A DNA stretch of 64,000 bases, from the NCBI RefSeq assembly GCF_024220585.1, contig NZ_JAMXKF010000009.1, forward strand, positions 186,001 to 250,000. Reading direction: 5' to 3'. Positions 8,953 to 17,873 of this stretch are shown in pieces. A program made the translations under genes and the position numbers. The stretch's first letter is position 1, and each line of letters starts with the position of its first letter. The notes under the pieces were generated by a model. That model was given only the letters and a program-made list of their open reading frames with translations, searched no databases and was not told the origin of the DNA. This DNA is from Dyadobacter diqingensis (GTDB lineage Bacteria; Bacteroidota; Bacteroidia; Cytophagales; Spirosomataceae).

Positions 8953-9948
8953 TCAAACTACAAATGGCTTAATGACTCTCGCGTTATGTTTTTTTAGTTT
9001 GACGAAAAGCTGATTCAGCATATCGTCGTCTTTATAAATTCCGATAATTGTTCCGCCCGACCCGGCAAATTTTGCTGATGCACCGCAGGCCCTGGCCTCG
9101 TTAATCAATCTTTTGTTGGAATCCGGAACGTTATAAATCTTGCAGCGAAGATCGAAATTCTGGTTCATCAGTTCGTGCAGGTCGTCGGGCCTTTCTTCCA
9201 AAAGTGCGGTGTAACCTTCTTTGGCTTTTTGTCCGATTTGTCCGAGCACGTCGATAACTTCTTTTTCACCACGGTCAAATCTTGCGCGTACATCGCTGTG
9301 CACCTTCCCCGAAACCTTGCTGAGATTTGTGTTATAGGCTACGTAAAGTTTCGGAAGCAAAGCAGGGTTAATGCGCTCGTACAAGCCGTGGCCCTGTTTT
9401 TCGATCAGAGATTTATCGAAATCCATGTAAACGCAGCCTTCGTAACACTGAATAACCCGGTCCTGTAAACCGGCAGCAATACCAAGTTCCTCGGTCTCAG
9501 AAACCATAACCAGCTGCGGCAGGATTTCAATTGGAATTTCAACTTTGTAGAATTGCATCAATGCCCGGAAAAGTGCCACGACAATCGCACTTGAGCCGGA
9601 CATGCCTACCTGGCGCGGGATGGAAGAGCGATACCTGACCGTAAAATTCCGGTTTGGCAATTTGATATGGTGATCCTCGCAGAAATCTGCGAACTTTTTG
9701 ATACCTGCTTTGATCAGCGGAATACCGCCGTTATATCCGAGCATGCTCACAGAATCGCGCAGATGAAAAATGCTGCGGAACGTGCTGCCATCCTGTGGTT
9801 CGGGCTCTATGTGAAGCTCGGGAGACTCGTATAATGAAATGGATGCTCCGAAATTTCGGACTGAAATTGATATTGTTTTTCCAAAAAAACCATCAGAAGG
9901 ATTTCCCAGCAGCCCTGCCCGGGCGTAAGCGCGCGTTTCAATTATCAA
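8953..9948 (-). CDS. GHMP kinase, glucuronokinase-like
   Basis: A 331-residue GHMP-superfamily sugar kinase. Motifs are GLLGNPSD (12-19), the ATP-binding GMSGSSA (115-121), and a C-terminal AKFAGSGGTIIG. From memory it matches plant glucuronokinase closely: ARxGxLGNPSDxxFGKTIS, IPRQxGxSGSSAIV, ELGIxAGLQDRV, GKVHSxVRxR and KFxGSGG. That enzyme phosphorylates D-glucuronate at C1 to give glucuronate 1-phosphate. The next gene on this strand is galU, a UDP-sugar pyrophosphorylase, so the pair could make UDP-glucuronate or UDP-glucose by a salvage route. Other GHMP sugar kinases (heptose or L-fucose type) are less likely. Confidence 0.8.
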   Translation of the reverse strand: MIIETRAYARAGLLGNPSDGFFGKTISISVRNFGASISLYESPELHIEPEPQDGSTFRSIFHLRDSVSMLGYNGGIPLIKAGIKKFADFCEDHHIKLPNRNFTVRYRSSIPRQVGMSGSSAIVVALFRALMQFYKVEIPIEILPQLVMVSETEELGIAAGLQDRVIQCYEGCVYMDFDKSLIEKQGHGLYERINPALLPKLYVAYNTNLSKVSGKVHSDVRARFDRGEKEVIDVLGQIGQKAKEGYTALLEERPDDLHELMNQNFDLRCKIYNVPDSNKRLINEARACGASAKFAGSGGTIIGIYKDDDMLNQLFVKLKKHNARVIKPFVV

Positions 9949-9967
9949 TGTAAATCTTTTTTTGCGT

Positions 9968-9975
9968 CAAAAATA
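9968..9975 (-). promoter_or_regulatory. Putative -7 promoter box of the GHMP kinase gene
   Basis: On the minus strand this reads TATTTTTG, an exact match to the Bacteroidota -7 consensus TAnnTTTG. It lies 20 bp before the kinase ATG. I see no convincing -33 TTTG. Confidence 0.4.
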
Positions 9976-10090
9976 GTAACTAATTGACGACGCATCACAC
10001 TTTTGTCCCTTAAATTAATGCAACGGTTATACACTTAAAATTTAAGCAGGCAGTAGGGCCTTGTAAAGGACAAAATAACGGGCAACAAAA

Positions 10091-10126
10091 AAGCATCCGG
10101 AAGTCGTTAATTACTTCCGGATGCTT
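10091..10126 (-). terminator. Rho-independent terminator after yceI-like gene
   Basis: Perfect 14-bp arms (AAGCATCCGGAAGT / ACTTCCGGATGCTT) with an 8-nt loop. On the minus strand the stem is followed by a T run (the A run at 10087-10092). It lies 26 bp after the YceI stop. Confidence 0.85.
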
Positions 10127-10151
10127 CGTCAAGCTGTGGTTAACCCAAATA

Positions 10152-10688
10152 CTATGCTTGTTTGATCAACTGAATGTTGATTACCAGTTTGATTTCGTCA
10201 CCAACTACCACGCCACCTGCTTCGGTTGTTGCACTCCAGCTCAATCCGAAAGCTTTGCGGCTGATCTTTCCTGTAATTTCAAAACCAGCTTTGTTCTGGC
10301 CATAAAAGTCGGTCATCGCACCACCATATTCGGCATCCAAAACTACCGGATTGGTAACACCTTTGATTGTCAGATCCCCTTTAAGCTTGTAGGTATCATC
10401 ACCTGTTTTTTCAAGTTCAGTTGAAGAGAATGTCAATTTAGGATAGTTTTCAGCGTCGAAGAAATCTCCTGAGCGAAGGTGTTCGTCACGTTGTGCCTGA
10501 TTGGTATCGATACTTGCAACGTCGGCAGAGAATTTGATATCTGCTGTTGTCAAATCGTCACCGTCTGTTTCAGCAGTTCCTTCGAAAGTTTTGAAAGAAC
10601 CTGTCACGGTAGAAATTACAAGGTGTTTTACTTTAAACTGAATTTCTGAATGCGTTGGGTCAATAACCCATGATGTTTTAGTTGACAT
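10152..10688 (-). CDS. YceI family protein (no signal peptide)
   Basis: A 178-residue YceI-like lipocalin-fold protein covering the whole domain (WVIDPTHSEIQFKVKHLVIST at the start, FDAENYPKLTFSS, KGDLTIKGVTNPV, FGLSW). The family binds polyisoprenoid or similar lipids. There is no signal peptide, so it is probably cytoplasmic. The second YceI gene in this window, at 32645, has one. It has its own terminator at 10091-10126. Confidence 0.9.
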   Translation of the reverse strand: MSTKTSWVIDPTHSEIQFKVKHLVISTVTGSFKTFEGTAETDGDDLTTADIKFSADVASIDTNQAQRDEHLRSGDFFDAENYPKLTFSSTELEKTGDDTYKLKGDLTIKGVTNPVVLDAEYGGAMTDFYGQNKAGFEITGKISRKAFGLSWSATTEAGGVVVGDEIKLVINIQLIKQA

Positions 10689-10773
10689 ATGATATTTTGT
10701 TTGAATTAGTATGTTTCTACATTTAATGTATATACATGTAAATGTCAGAAAAAGTTTTCTTTAACACAAAAAA

Positions 10774-10801
10774 AAGTATCAATCTTTTTTGATTGATACT
10801 T
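10774..10801 (-). terminator. Terminator after LolA-like gene
   Basis: Arms of 11 bp (AAGTATCAATC / GATTGATACTT) around a 6-nt loop. On the minus strand it is followed by a run of T (A run at 10768-10775). It lies 41 bp after the stop of the LolA-like gene. Confidence 0.8.
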
Positions 10802-10841
10802 AAAGTGTTGAAAATAAGATATTTACTTGAAAATATTTTTT

Positions 10842-11576
10842 CTATTCTTTTGGCATAGCAAAAATATTTTCGTCAATTTTTGGATTGATTTCCAGTGACT
10901 TGATCTTCATCGCCATGGTTGCTCCCGGCATAGCAGAGGTTTCTACTTCTGAGGTAAAGGGATAAGTGATCCCGTCGATATGCCTGAAATCCGATTGTGT
11001 GTTTTTTGATTCGACCTCCTGACCGTTGACGTTTACCTTGGCAACGGTTTTCAAAATGTAATAGGTATCTTTTGAAATGTAATTTGTCCGCTTCGCACCG
11101 TTTTTAAGATTGACAGTAACCTTGAAAACTTTTGCGCCTGCCATGTCTTCTTCGCCGTCCAAAGTGAGGGTCTGGCCTTTTTCTTTGTAGTTGTATAACC
11201 CGGTTAGATCCGTTTCGGCAGAAAGGGATTTGACAACATCGTCGGGCAGGGCAGTGGCTTTAAGCTGACCGGCCATTGGGTTTATCGCCCAGCCTTTGTC
11301 GTTGTCGATAACCTGGATGATGGTTGATCCCTGAACGGTTGTTTCACTTCTGAATCCGCGCTGCTGTACAATGGTTGTGGTGACGGGTATCTGCATATTC
11401 ATCACTTCCATTTCGGCCGATATCTTTATGCTTTTAAGTTTTGACAATTTGTCCGCACCACCCATCGCGGTGATATGTTTTGCTACGATTTCGTCCAGTG
11501 TCTGGGCAAATGAGGATGTACATATTCCCGAAATGACAAGGACGACGAGTGATTTTAAATATGTGGATTTTCGCAT
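10842..11576 (-). CDS. Outer membrane lipoprotein-sorting protein-like (LolA-like fold), secreted
   Basis: 244 residues with a signal peptide (about 1-24, cut after SSFA). The mature protein starts with TLDEIVAKHITAMGGADKLSKLKSI, split here by description only; this opening is typical of Bacteroidota LolA/LolB-fold periplasmic proteins. It probably binds a lipid or lipoprotein in the periplasm, but the true partner is unknown. Single gene with its own terminator. Confidence 0.75.
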   Translation of the reverse strand: MRKSTYLKSLVVLVISGICTSSFAQTLDEIVAKHITAMGGADKLSKLKSIKISAEMEVMNMQIPVTTTIVQQRGFRSETTVQGSTIIQVIDNDKGWAINPMAGQLKATALPDDVVKSLSAETDLTGLYNYKEKGQTLTLDGEEDMAGAKVFKVTVNLKNGAKRTNYISKDTYYILKTVAKVNVNGQEVESKNTQSDFRHIDGITYPFTSEVETSAMPGATMAMKIKSLEINPKIDENIFAMPKE

Positions 11577-11986
11577 GAGCGCTAGTTTTGATGAGCCGTA
11601 AAACTAGGAAATATTAATTTAAAACTAAATGATGTCGGTTGAGCGGCCTTTCTTTACTATGCGCGGTGATTTAAATAGTGTTGCCGGACGACGGGATTTA
11701 TATTGTGTTTTTTGCGTCTGTCAAAAGACGGAATTTTGAAGTTTTTATACCCGTCGGATGGCGGAAAAAGCCATCCGACGGGCAGCTCGTTCCGTCCGAC
11801 GGCTTTTCTGCCGTCGGACGGATAATTAAAAAGAGCGGTATGATCGTTACCTGATCAAGATTTACGTCGTTGGATGGGTAGCAAAAGGTGAGGCCCGGTA
11901 ACCGGGATTTATTCAAACTTTGAATAAAAAAAACGAACGAACCATAAATGATCCGCTCGCCAAAAATATATAAGATTTTATACTAA
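11577..11986. other. 410-bp gene-free stretch holding tandem GC-rich hairpins
   Basis: No convincing gene. It lies between the end of atpG and the start of the LolA-like gene (both minus strand). It holds the two strong hairpins at 11750-11822 and a weak one (CGTCT...AGACG, 11715-11730). A 72-codon frame across it is created by the repeats and is not supported. Confidence 0.7.
11750..11822. repeat. Two adjacent perfect hairpins with a shared core
   Basis: Hairpin 1 has 13-bp arms CCCGTCGGATGGC (11750-11762) and GCCATCCGACGGG (11770-11782) with a 7-nt loop. Hairpin 2 has 13-bp arms TCCGTCCGACGGC (11791-11803) and GCCGTCGGACGGA (11810-11822) with a 6-nt loop. Both share CCGTCSGAYGG. No T run follows on either strand, so they are not simple terminators. 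They may be a REP-type element or an RNA-stabilising structure at the 3' end of the atpA-atpG message. Confidence 0.75.
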
Positions 11987-12874
11987 CTACGCACTTTTCA
12001 AGGCTTCGGCACCCCCAACGATTTCGAGGATCTCGGTTGTAATAGCAGCCTGACGGGTACGGTTGTAAATCAGTTTCAGCTCTTTCAAAAGCTCCTGAGC
12101 ATTTTCAGTTGCCTTATCCATCGCAGTCATACGTGCACCTTGTTCAGAAGCGTTAGATTCCAGAACGGCACGGTACAACATTATTTTCAAAGATTTTGGA
12201 ATCAATTCAGCAAGAATTTCTTCCTCATTTGGTTCAAATATATAGTTAACCTCCGGTGCTTTCGCCTGCTGAGCAGAAGTGTCGGCAACGATCGGTAAAT
12301 ATGGATCCGTGTGGATAATTTGCGTAGCAACGTTTTTAAATTCGTTGTAAACCAGGTCAACCACATCATATTTTCCTTCAGAGAAGTCCTTCATGATTTT
12401 TTCGGCTGCTTCTTTTACATTGACAAATTTAAGTCTTGTAAACAAATCTGTAAAAGTTGTGTTCACCACAAAGCCTCTGCGGCTGAATGCTTCTGCACCT
12501 TTTTTACCGATTGCAAATATCTCTACATTTCCTTTGCTTGCCTGCACTGAATACTTTTCGTTGATCAGCTGCAAGGTAGCCTTGATGATATTGGTATTGA
12601 AAGCACCGCACAATCCACGATCGGAAGTAACGACAACGATCAATATTTTTTCAGCCGCGCGTACTGACTTCAATGGGCTGTCCACTGAGCTTTCAGAACC
12701 TGCGGATACTGTTGAAAGCATTTGACCTAGCTTTTGGGCATAGGGACGCATTTGCAGGATATTATCCTGAGCCCTGCGCAATTTAGCAGCTGCCACCATT
12801 TTCATGGCTTTCGTGATCTGCTGGGTTGAATTAACCGATACAATCCGGTTACGTACTTCTTTTAAGCTTGCCAT
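11987..12874 (-). CDS. atpG: F1F0 ATP synthase subunit gamma
   Basis: A 295-residue gamma subunit, the central stalk of F1. The N-terminal coiled-coil helix starts MASLKEVRNRI and continues QQITKAMKMVAAAKLRRAQ. The C-terminal helix carries ASEQGARMTAMDKATENA and the RQAAITTEILEIVGGAEAL ending. Usual gamma length is about 285-295. It follows atpA by 90 bp on the same strand, with a 12-bp stem-loop in the gap. Confidence 0.96.
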   Translation of the reverse strand: MASLKEVRNRIVSVNSTQQITKAMKMVAAAKLRRAQDNILQMRPYAQKLGQMLSTVSAGSESSVDSPLKSVRAAEKILIVVVTSDRGLCGAFNTNIIKATLQLINEKYSVQASKGNVEIFAIGKKGAEAFSRRGFVVNTTFTDLFTRLKFVNVKEAAEKIMKDFSEGKYDVVDLVYNEFKNVATQIIHTDPYLPIVADTSAQQAKAPEVNYIFEPNEEEILAELIPKSLKIMLYRAVLESNASEQGARMTAMDKATENAQELLKELKLIYNRTRQAAITTEILEIVGGAEALKSA

Positions 12875-12911
12875 CTTAGGGAAATTAAATGCGGTCCGCC
12901 TGAGGTAATCA

Positions 12912-12954
12912 ATAAGTTAAGAACCAGAAAATGTATTTCCGATTCTTAACTTAT
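12912..12954 (-). promoter_or_regulatory. Stem-loop between atpA and atpG
   Basis: Perfect 12-bp arms (ATAAGTTAAGAA 12912-12923; TTCTTAACTTAT 12943-12954) with a 19-nt loop. It lies wholly in the 90-bp atpA-atpG spacer and has no T run. It could lower or stabilise one part of the message; alpha is needed three times as often as gamma. Confidence 0.55.
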
Positions 12955-12964
12955 AACTTCTCTA

Positions 12965-14539
12965 TTAATATTTAGCTGAAAGTTCTTTCGCTACTTTGTC
13001 GATAACATCAGTTACGCTGTTATCCAACTTACCTGCACGAAGTGCAGCAAGTGTATCGCTGTATTGCGCTGAAAGAATTGTAAGGAATTCTTTATCGAAT
13101 TCTTTTACTTTTTCAACCGGAACTTTATCTAACAATCCTTTTGTAGAAGCGTAAACCGTAGCAACTTGTTGTTCAACCGGTACCGGAGCATATTGAGGTT
13201 GTTTCAATACTTCCTGGTTACGGCGTCCACGATCAATCGCAAGTTTAGTAGAAGCATCAAGATCCGAACCGAATTTTGCAAAAGCTTCCAATTCACGGAA
13301 TTGAGCCTGGTCAAGTTTTAACGTACCTGATACCTTTTTCATTGACTTGATCTGAGCGTTACCACCCACACGTGATACCGAGATACCTACGTTGATCGCA
13401 GGACGGATACCAGAGTTGAACAAGTTAGATTCAAGGAATATCTGTCCGTCCGTAATAGAAATTACGTTCGTAGGGATATATGCAGAAACGTCACCCGCCT
13501 GAGTTTCAATGATTGGAAGTGCAGTTAATGAACCACCACCTTTTACTTTTCCTTTCAAAGAAGGAGGAAGGTCATTCATGTTGGCAGCAATCGCATCATC
13601 ATTGATGATTTTCGCAGCTCTTTCCAATAAGCGGCTGTGAAGATAGAAAACGTCTCCTGGATAAGCCTCACGTCCCGGAGGGCGACGAAGTAGCAGGGAA
13701 ACTTCACGGTAAGAAACCGCTTGTTTTGAAAGGTCATCATAAACGATCAATGCAGGACGACCAGTATCACGGAAGTATTCACCGATTGCAGCACCCGTAA
13801 ACGGAGCATAGAATTGCATTGGTGATGGATCCGATGCACCGGCTGCTACGATTACCGTATAGTCCATTGCACCATAACGACGAAGTGTTGCTTCGATACC
13901 TTTGATTGTTGAAGCCTTCTGGCCGCAAGCTACGTAGATACAGAATACAGGCTCGCCTTTATCGTAATATTCTCTTTGATTGATGATTGTATCAATAGCA
14001 ACAGCTGTCTTTCCAGTCTGACGGTCACCGATAATCAACTCACGTTGTCCACGCCCGATAGGAATCATCGCATCGATTGCTTTGATACCAGTTTGAAGTG
14101 GCTCGGTTACAGGCTGACGGAAAATTACCCCCGGAGCTTTACGCTCAAGTGGCATTTCAAATGTTTCACCCTGAATAGGGCCCATTCCGTCGATTGGTTC
14201 AGCTAATGTGTTTACAACACGGCCTACAATACCTTCACCAACTTTTACTGAAGCGATCTCCTTAGTACGCTTCACTGTGTCGCCTTCTTTGATTTCACTT
14301 GAATCACCAAGTAAAACGGCTCCAACATTATCTTCCTCGAGGTTCAAAGCGAGGGCTTTTAAGCCATTCTCGAAAACAAGCAGCTCACCCGCCTGTACTT
14401 CGGAAAGGCCATAAATGCGGGCAACACCGTCACCAACCTGAAGGACTGTTCCTACTTCTTCGAGTTCTGCTTCAGATTTAGCGCCTGCAAGTTGTTCGCG
14501 CAGGATGGCCGAAACTTCGTCCGGTCTAACAGATACCAT
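12965..14539 (-). CDS. atpA: F1F0 ATP synthase subunit alpha
   Basis: A 524-residue alpha subunit, the non-catalytic nucleotide-binding subunit of F1. The Walker A motif is GDRQTGKT at 171-178, and [11 protein letters not shown] is the Walker B region. The alpha signature [13 protein letters not shown] is present. It is first in an atpA-atpG pair. Upstream is a 288-bp AT-rich gap and then a divergent gene, so atpB/E/F/H are not adjacent. A -7 box at 14589-14596 suggests its own promoter. Confidence 0.97.
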   Translation of the reverse strand: MVSVRPDEVSAILREQLAGAKSEAELEEVGTVLQVGDGVARIYGLSEVQAGELLVFENGLKALALNLEEDNVGAVLLGDSSEIKEGDTVKRTKEIASVKVGEGIVGRVVNTLAEPIDGMGPIQGETFEMPLERKAPGVIFRQPVTEPLQTGIKAIDAMIPIGRGQRELIIGDRQTGKTAVAIDTIINQREYYDKGEPVFCIYVACGQKASTIKGIEATLRRYGAMDYTVIVAAGASDPSPMQFYAPFTGAAIGEYFRDTGRPALIVYDDLSKQAVSYREVSLLLRRPPGREAYPGDVFYLHSRLLERAAKIINDDAIAANMNDLPPSLKGKVKGGGSLTALPIIETQAGDVSAYIPTNVISITDGQIFLESNLFNSGIRPAINVGISVSRVGGNAQIKSMKKVSGTLKLDQAQFRELEAFAKFGSDLDASTKLAIDRGRRNQEVLKQPQYAPVPVEQQVATVYASTKGLLDKVPVEKVKEFDKEFLTILSAQYSDTLAALRAGKLDNSVTDVIDKVAKELSAKY

Positions 14540-14588
14540 AGTATAATTGACTTATTTAGAGTATAGTAGTAAGTTTTTGAAAACAGCC

Positions 14589-14596
14589 GCAAATGT
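14589..14596 (-). promoter_or_regulatory. Putative -7 box of the atpA promoter
   Basis: Minus-strand TACATTTG matches TAnnTTTG exactly. Transcription would begin near 14582, giving a leader of about 43 nt before the atpA ATG. The -33 element is weak. It supports independent transcription of atpA-atpG. Confidence 0.45.
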
Positions 14597-14827
14597 AGGG
14601 TTAATTTGTTAAATAAAGAATAGTTAACCTAAAAAACTGCTGGATAAAAATTAGATTTTTCCAAGTTTGCCGCTTTGGAGTATTATAACGCAGTAAAAAT
14701 ATGGAATTTTAGGCATTTAAAAGGTTTTTAAAACTTTTTTAGGTACTAATTGTGTTTTTGTTGTAATTGAGTTCGTTAATAACAATTAATTATCACAAAT
14801 TTAATTTTCAGACCATCCTTAAGTAGA

Positions 14828-15586
14828 ATGTACAAATTAGAAAAAACCATTTTAGCCTCTGTTTTATGTATCGGTTTAGCTGCATCACAAGGGTTCGCAC
14901 AAGCGCCTAAGAAAGTTACGAAACCAGCCGCTGCAACAAAAAAGACCACAGTTACAGCAGCTAAAGCTGCACCTTCATCAAGTGTACTTAAGACTAAGAT
15001 GGATTCTCTGTCAGCGGCCATTGGTGTTAGTTTTTCCAACTCATTGTCGTCTCAGGGCATTAGCAACATCAATACCGATATCCTGACCAGAACAATCACG
15101 TCGGCGCTGAAAGGAGAGAAAACTACATTTACATCTGAAGAAGCAAATAAATTTATCAGTGAGTATTTTCAAAAAATGATGGAAGAAAAAGGAGCAGTCG
15201 TGAAAGTAGAAGGAGAGAAGTTTTTGGAAGAAAACAAGAAGAAGGCTGGTGTAACAACCACAGAAAGCGGCTTGCAGTACTCTGTGATCAAAATGGGAGA
15301 GGGTGCAAAACCTGCTGCAACGGATAAAGTAAAGACACATTACCACGGCACTTTGACCAATGGAACGGTTTTTGACAGTTCAGTGGATCGCGGTGAGCCG
15401 GTAGAGTTTCCGGTGAATGGCGTAATTAAGGGATGGACAGAAGCTTTGCAGCTTATGCCGGTAGGTTCGAAATGGAAATTGTTTATTCCGTATTCTCTTG
15501 CCTACGGTGAGCGTGCTGCTGGTCCTCAGATCCCTGCCTATTCAGCTTTAGTATTTGAAGTTGAATTATTAGAAATTGTTAAATAG
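14828..15586 (+). CDS. FKBP-type peptidyl-prolyl isomerase, exported
   Basis: 252 residues. A signal peptide covers about 1-25 (ending QGFAQA). A helical FKBP_N dimerisation domain lies at about 55-140, and a C-terminal FKBP domain at about 150-252 (GLQYSVIKMGEGAKP, VKTHYHGTLTNGTVFDSS, GVIKGWTEALQLMPVG, IPYSLAYG). This is the layout of FkpA/Mip-type periplasmic isomerases that catalyse proline cis-trans change during folding. It is 18 bp before a Tsp-type protease, forming a likely envelope folding and quality-control operon. Confidence 0.93.
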   Translation: MYKLEKTILASVLCIGLAASQGFAQAPKKVTKPAAATKKTTVTAAKAAPSSSVLKTKMDSLSAAIGVSFSNSLSSQGISNINTDILTRTITSALKGEKTTFTSEEANKFISEYFQKMMEEKGAVVKVEGEKFLEENKKKAGVTTTESGLQYSVIKMGEGAKPAATDKVKTHYHGTLTNGTVFDSSVDRGEPVEFPVNGVIKGWTEALQLMPVGSKWKLFIPYSLAYGERAAGPQIPAYSALVFEVELLEIVK

Positions 15587-15604
15587 TTAACAAAAATTCG
15601 ACGA

Positions 15605-17722
15605 ATGAAAAAGTACCTAATCACTCTTATTCCTGTTGTATTACTTGGCTGGCAGCGAGGTCCCGTACAGCAAAATGCAATCGTCACTACGGAAACTTCG
15701 TTAGCGGAAGATATCAAGCCGACCGCAGCCCAGTATAAAGCGGAAGAGCTTTCGACAAGAATACTTTCAAATTATCATTATCGGAAAACGAAGCTGACCG
15801 ATTCATTGTCGTCGGCAATTTTCGATAAATACATTGACGGTATTGACCATGGTCGATTGTATTATCTGGCCTCGGATATGGCGGAATTCGAAAAATACAG
15901 GTACTCTTTCGATGACTTTTTGCAAAAACGTGAGCTGGATATTCCTTTTAACATGTATAACCTTTTCAGAAAGCGTTATCAGGAAAGAAGCGAATATATC
16001 CAGACACTTCTGAAAACGCCGAAGCCATTTGATTATACCGTAGACGAATCACTGAACACGGATCGTGATAAGGTGGCGTGGGCGAAGTCAAATGATGAGC
16101 TGAACGATACCTGGAGAAAATACCTGAAAAGTGAAGCGCTGGATCTGAAACTGGCCGGAAAGCCGGATTCGTCCGTTGTGAAAACTTTGAGTGACCGGTA
16201 TAAAAACCGTGACCGTGGTTTGAGCCGTATCCGTACGGAGCAGGTTTTCCAGATGTTCATGAACGCGTATGCCGAGTCTCTGGATCCGCATACAAGTTAC
16301 ATGGCGCCTACGTCGGCAGACCGTTTCAAGCAGGAAATGAGCCAGTCGGTAGAAGGTATCGGTGCGTTACTTCGTGAGGAAGATAATTATATCAAAATCG
16401 TTGAAGTCGTTCCGGGTGGTCCTGCATTTAAAGGAAAACAGCTTAAGAAGGAAGATAAGATCATCGGTGTTGCCCAGGGTGACGACGGGAAATTTGTTGA
16501 CCTTGTTGGCTGGTTCGTTGACGATGCGGTTAAGCTCATCAAAGGTCCGAAGGGAACTGTGGTTCGTTTGCAGATCGTTTCGGCAGATGCGCTTTCAAGC
16601 ACACCTCCAAAGGAAATCAGATTGGTTCGTGAAAAAATCAAATTGGAAGATTCGCGCGCCAAAAAAGAAATTGTTTCCATCAACTCCGGTAACAAGGATT
16701 ACAAAATTGGTGTGATCGATATTCCTTTGTTCTACCGTGACTTTGAAGGAGCTCAACAGAAAGAAAAAGAATTTTCGAGCACAACCCGTGACGTTCAGAA
16801 ACTGATCACTGAATTGCAGGGAGAAAATGTCGATGGTATCGTGATCGACCTGCGTAATAACGGTGGTGGTTCATTAACTGAAGCAGTTTCTCTGACAGGT
16901 TTGTTTATCAATAAAGGACCGGTTGTTCAGGTGAAAGAGGGACAAGGCGATATTCAGGTGGAAACGGACAATGACCCGATGGTTGCCTACAATGGCCCAA
17001 TGGCAGTTATGGTGAACCGTTTCAGTGCTTCGGCTTCCGAAATTTTTGCAGCTGCTATCCAGGATTACAAACGTGGAATTATCGTTGGTGAGCAAACTTA
17101 TGGTAAAGGAACAGTTCAGACATTGATCGATCTTAACCAGTGGGCTCCGAAAGAAACGGATCAACTTGGACAGGTTAAACTGACGGTTGCGAAGTTCTAC
17201 CGTATCAACGGAAGCAGCACGCAGCTGAAAGGTGTAATGCCTGACCTGGAATTGCCGTCAGCATTTAAGGTGAATGAATATGGTGAAGGATCGCAGCCAA
17301 GCGCATTGCCATGGGATCAGATTCCTTCTTCTAAATACGAATCAACGAACAATATCAACGAAAAAATCGTAGGTCAGCTTCGTGACAAGTATAAGCAACG
17401 CCTTAAATCAGACGAAGAACTTAAAACGCTGGTAAAAACGATTGACGAATTTAAGAAGGCACGTGAGAATAAAGTGGTTTCTCTACAAGAGTCAAAACGT
17501 AAAATCGAGCGTGATGAGGCGGAAAAGAAACGTGCTGCGTTGAAACAACTTGGAGAAGACGCCGAGGATGATGAAGACGAAGCGGATACAAAAGTAGCTG
17601 CCGAAGCACCGAAGGAAGCGAAAAAGAAAAAGGATATCTATATCACTGAAACCGGACGGATGCTTACAGACCTGATCATTATTTCAAAAGAGCCAAGTCT
17701 GGCAGGAACCAAAAAGAAGTAA
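15605..17722 (+). CDS. Carboxy-terminal processing peptidase (Tsp/Prc, family S41)
   Basis: 705 residues, with a hydrophobic signal-like N-terminus. An N-terminal tail-specific-protease domain (about 40-230) is followed by a PDZ domain (about 235-330; EVVPGGPAFKGKQLKKEDKI) and the S41 protease core (about 345-560). The Ser is in NRFSASASEI and the Lys in TYGKGTVQ, which together form the catalytic dyad. A lysine- and glutamate-rich C-terminal region follows. It degrades or trims periplasmic proteins from their C-terminus. It is co-directional with the FKBP gene and ends at a strong terminator. Confidence 0.93.
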   Translation: MKKYLITLIPVVLLGWQRGPVQQNAIVTTETSLAEDIKPTAAQYKAEELSTRILSNYHYRKTKLTDSLSSAIFDKYIDGIDHGRLYYLASDMAEFEKYRYSFDDFLQKRELDIPFNMYNLFRKRYQERSEYIQTLLKTPKPFDYTVDESLNTDRDKVAWAKSNDELNDTWRKYLKSEALDLKLAGKPDSSVVKTLSDRYKNRDRGLSRIRTEQVFQMFMNAYAESLDPHTSYMAPTSADRFKQEMSQSVEGIGALLREEDNYIKIVEVVPGGPAFKGKQLKKEDKIIGVAQGDDGKFVDLVGWFVDDAVKLIKGPKGTVVRLQIVSADALSSTPPKEIRLVREKIKLEDSRAKKEIVSINSGNKDYKIGVIDIPLFYRDFEGAQQKEKEFSSTTRDVQKLITELQGENVDGIVIDLRNNGGGSLTEAVSLTGLFINKGPVVQVKEGQGDIQVETDNDPMVAYNGPMAVMVNRFSASASEIFAAAIQDYKRGIIVGEQTYGKGTVQTLIDLNQWAPKETDQLGQVKLTVAKFYRINGSSTQLKGVMPDLELPSAFKVNEYGEGSQPSALPWDQIPSSKYESTNNINEKIVGQLRDKYKQRLKSDEELKTLVKTIDEFKKARENKVVSLQESKRKIERDEAEKKRAALKQLGEDAEDDEDEADTKVAAEAPKEAKKKKDIYITETGRMLTDLIIISKEPSLAGTKKK

Positions 17723-17744
17723 GTTTTAATAAAAGATACAGGCA

Positions 17745-17785
17745 AAAAATAACACAGCGGGATAACCTGCTGTGTTATTTTTTTT
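17745..17785 (+). terminator. Rho-independent terminator after the Tsp-type protease
   Basis: Perfect 14-bp arms (AAAAATAACACAGC 17745-17758; GCTGTGTTATTTTT 17769-17782) with a 10-nt loop and T run. The A run on the other side lets it serve the minus strand as well. Confidence 0.9.
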
Positions 17786-17812
17786 CCCAAACCTTGTTCA
17801 AAACTGAGGATC

Positions 17813-17864
17813 ACCCAGTGCCCTGGGCACGACCGATCTTATTGCCACGGATTTCAATCCGTGG
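17813..17864 (-). repeat. Two-hairpin repeat, family 3, copy A
   Basis: A 52-nt element on the minus strand: hairpin CCACGGATTGAAATCCGTGG, then a 14-nt linker, then the palindrome GTGCCCAGGGCAC, then TGGGT. It aligns without gaps to 32500-32551 on the plus strand. It sits 9 bp past the 3' end of the RND outer-membrane gene. Confidence 0.7.
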
Positions 17865-17873
17865 AAGAGATGT

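Noticed and set aside
11698-11916. 72-codon frame with repeated PSDG residues
   Set aside because: The repetition comes from the hairpin DNA at 11750-11822; no start context or family support.
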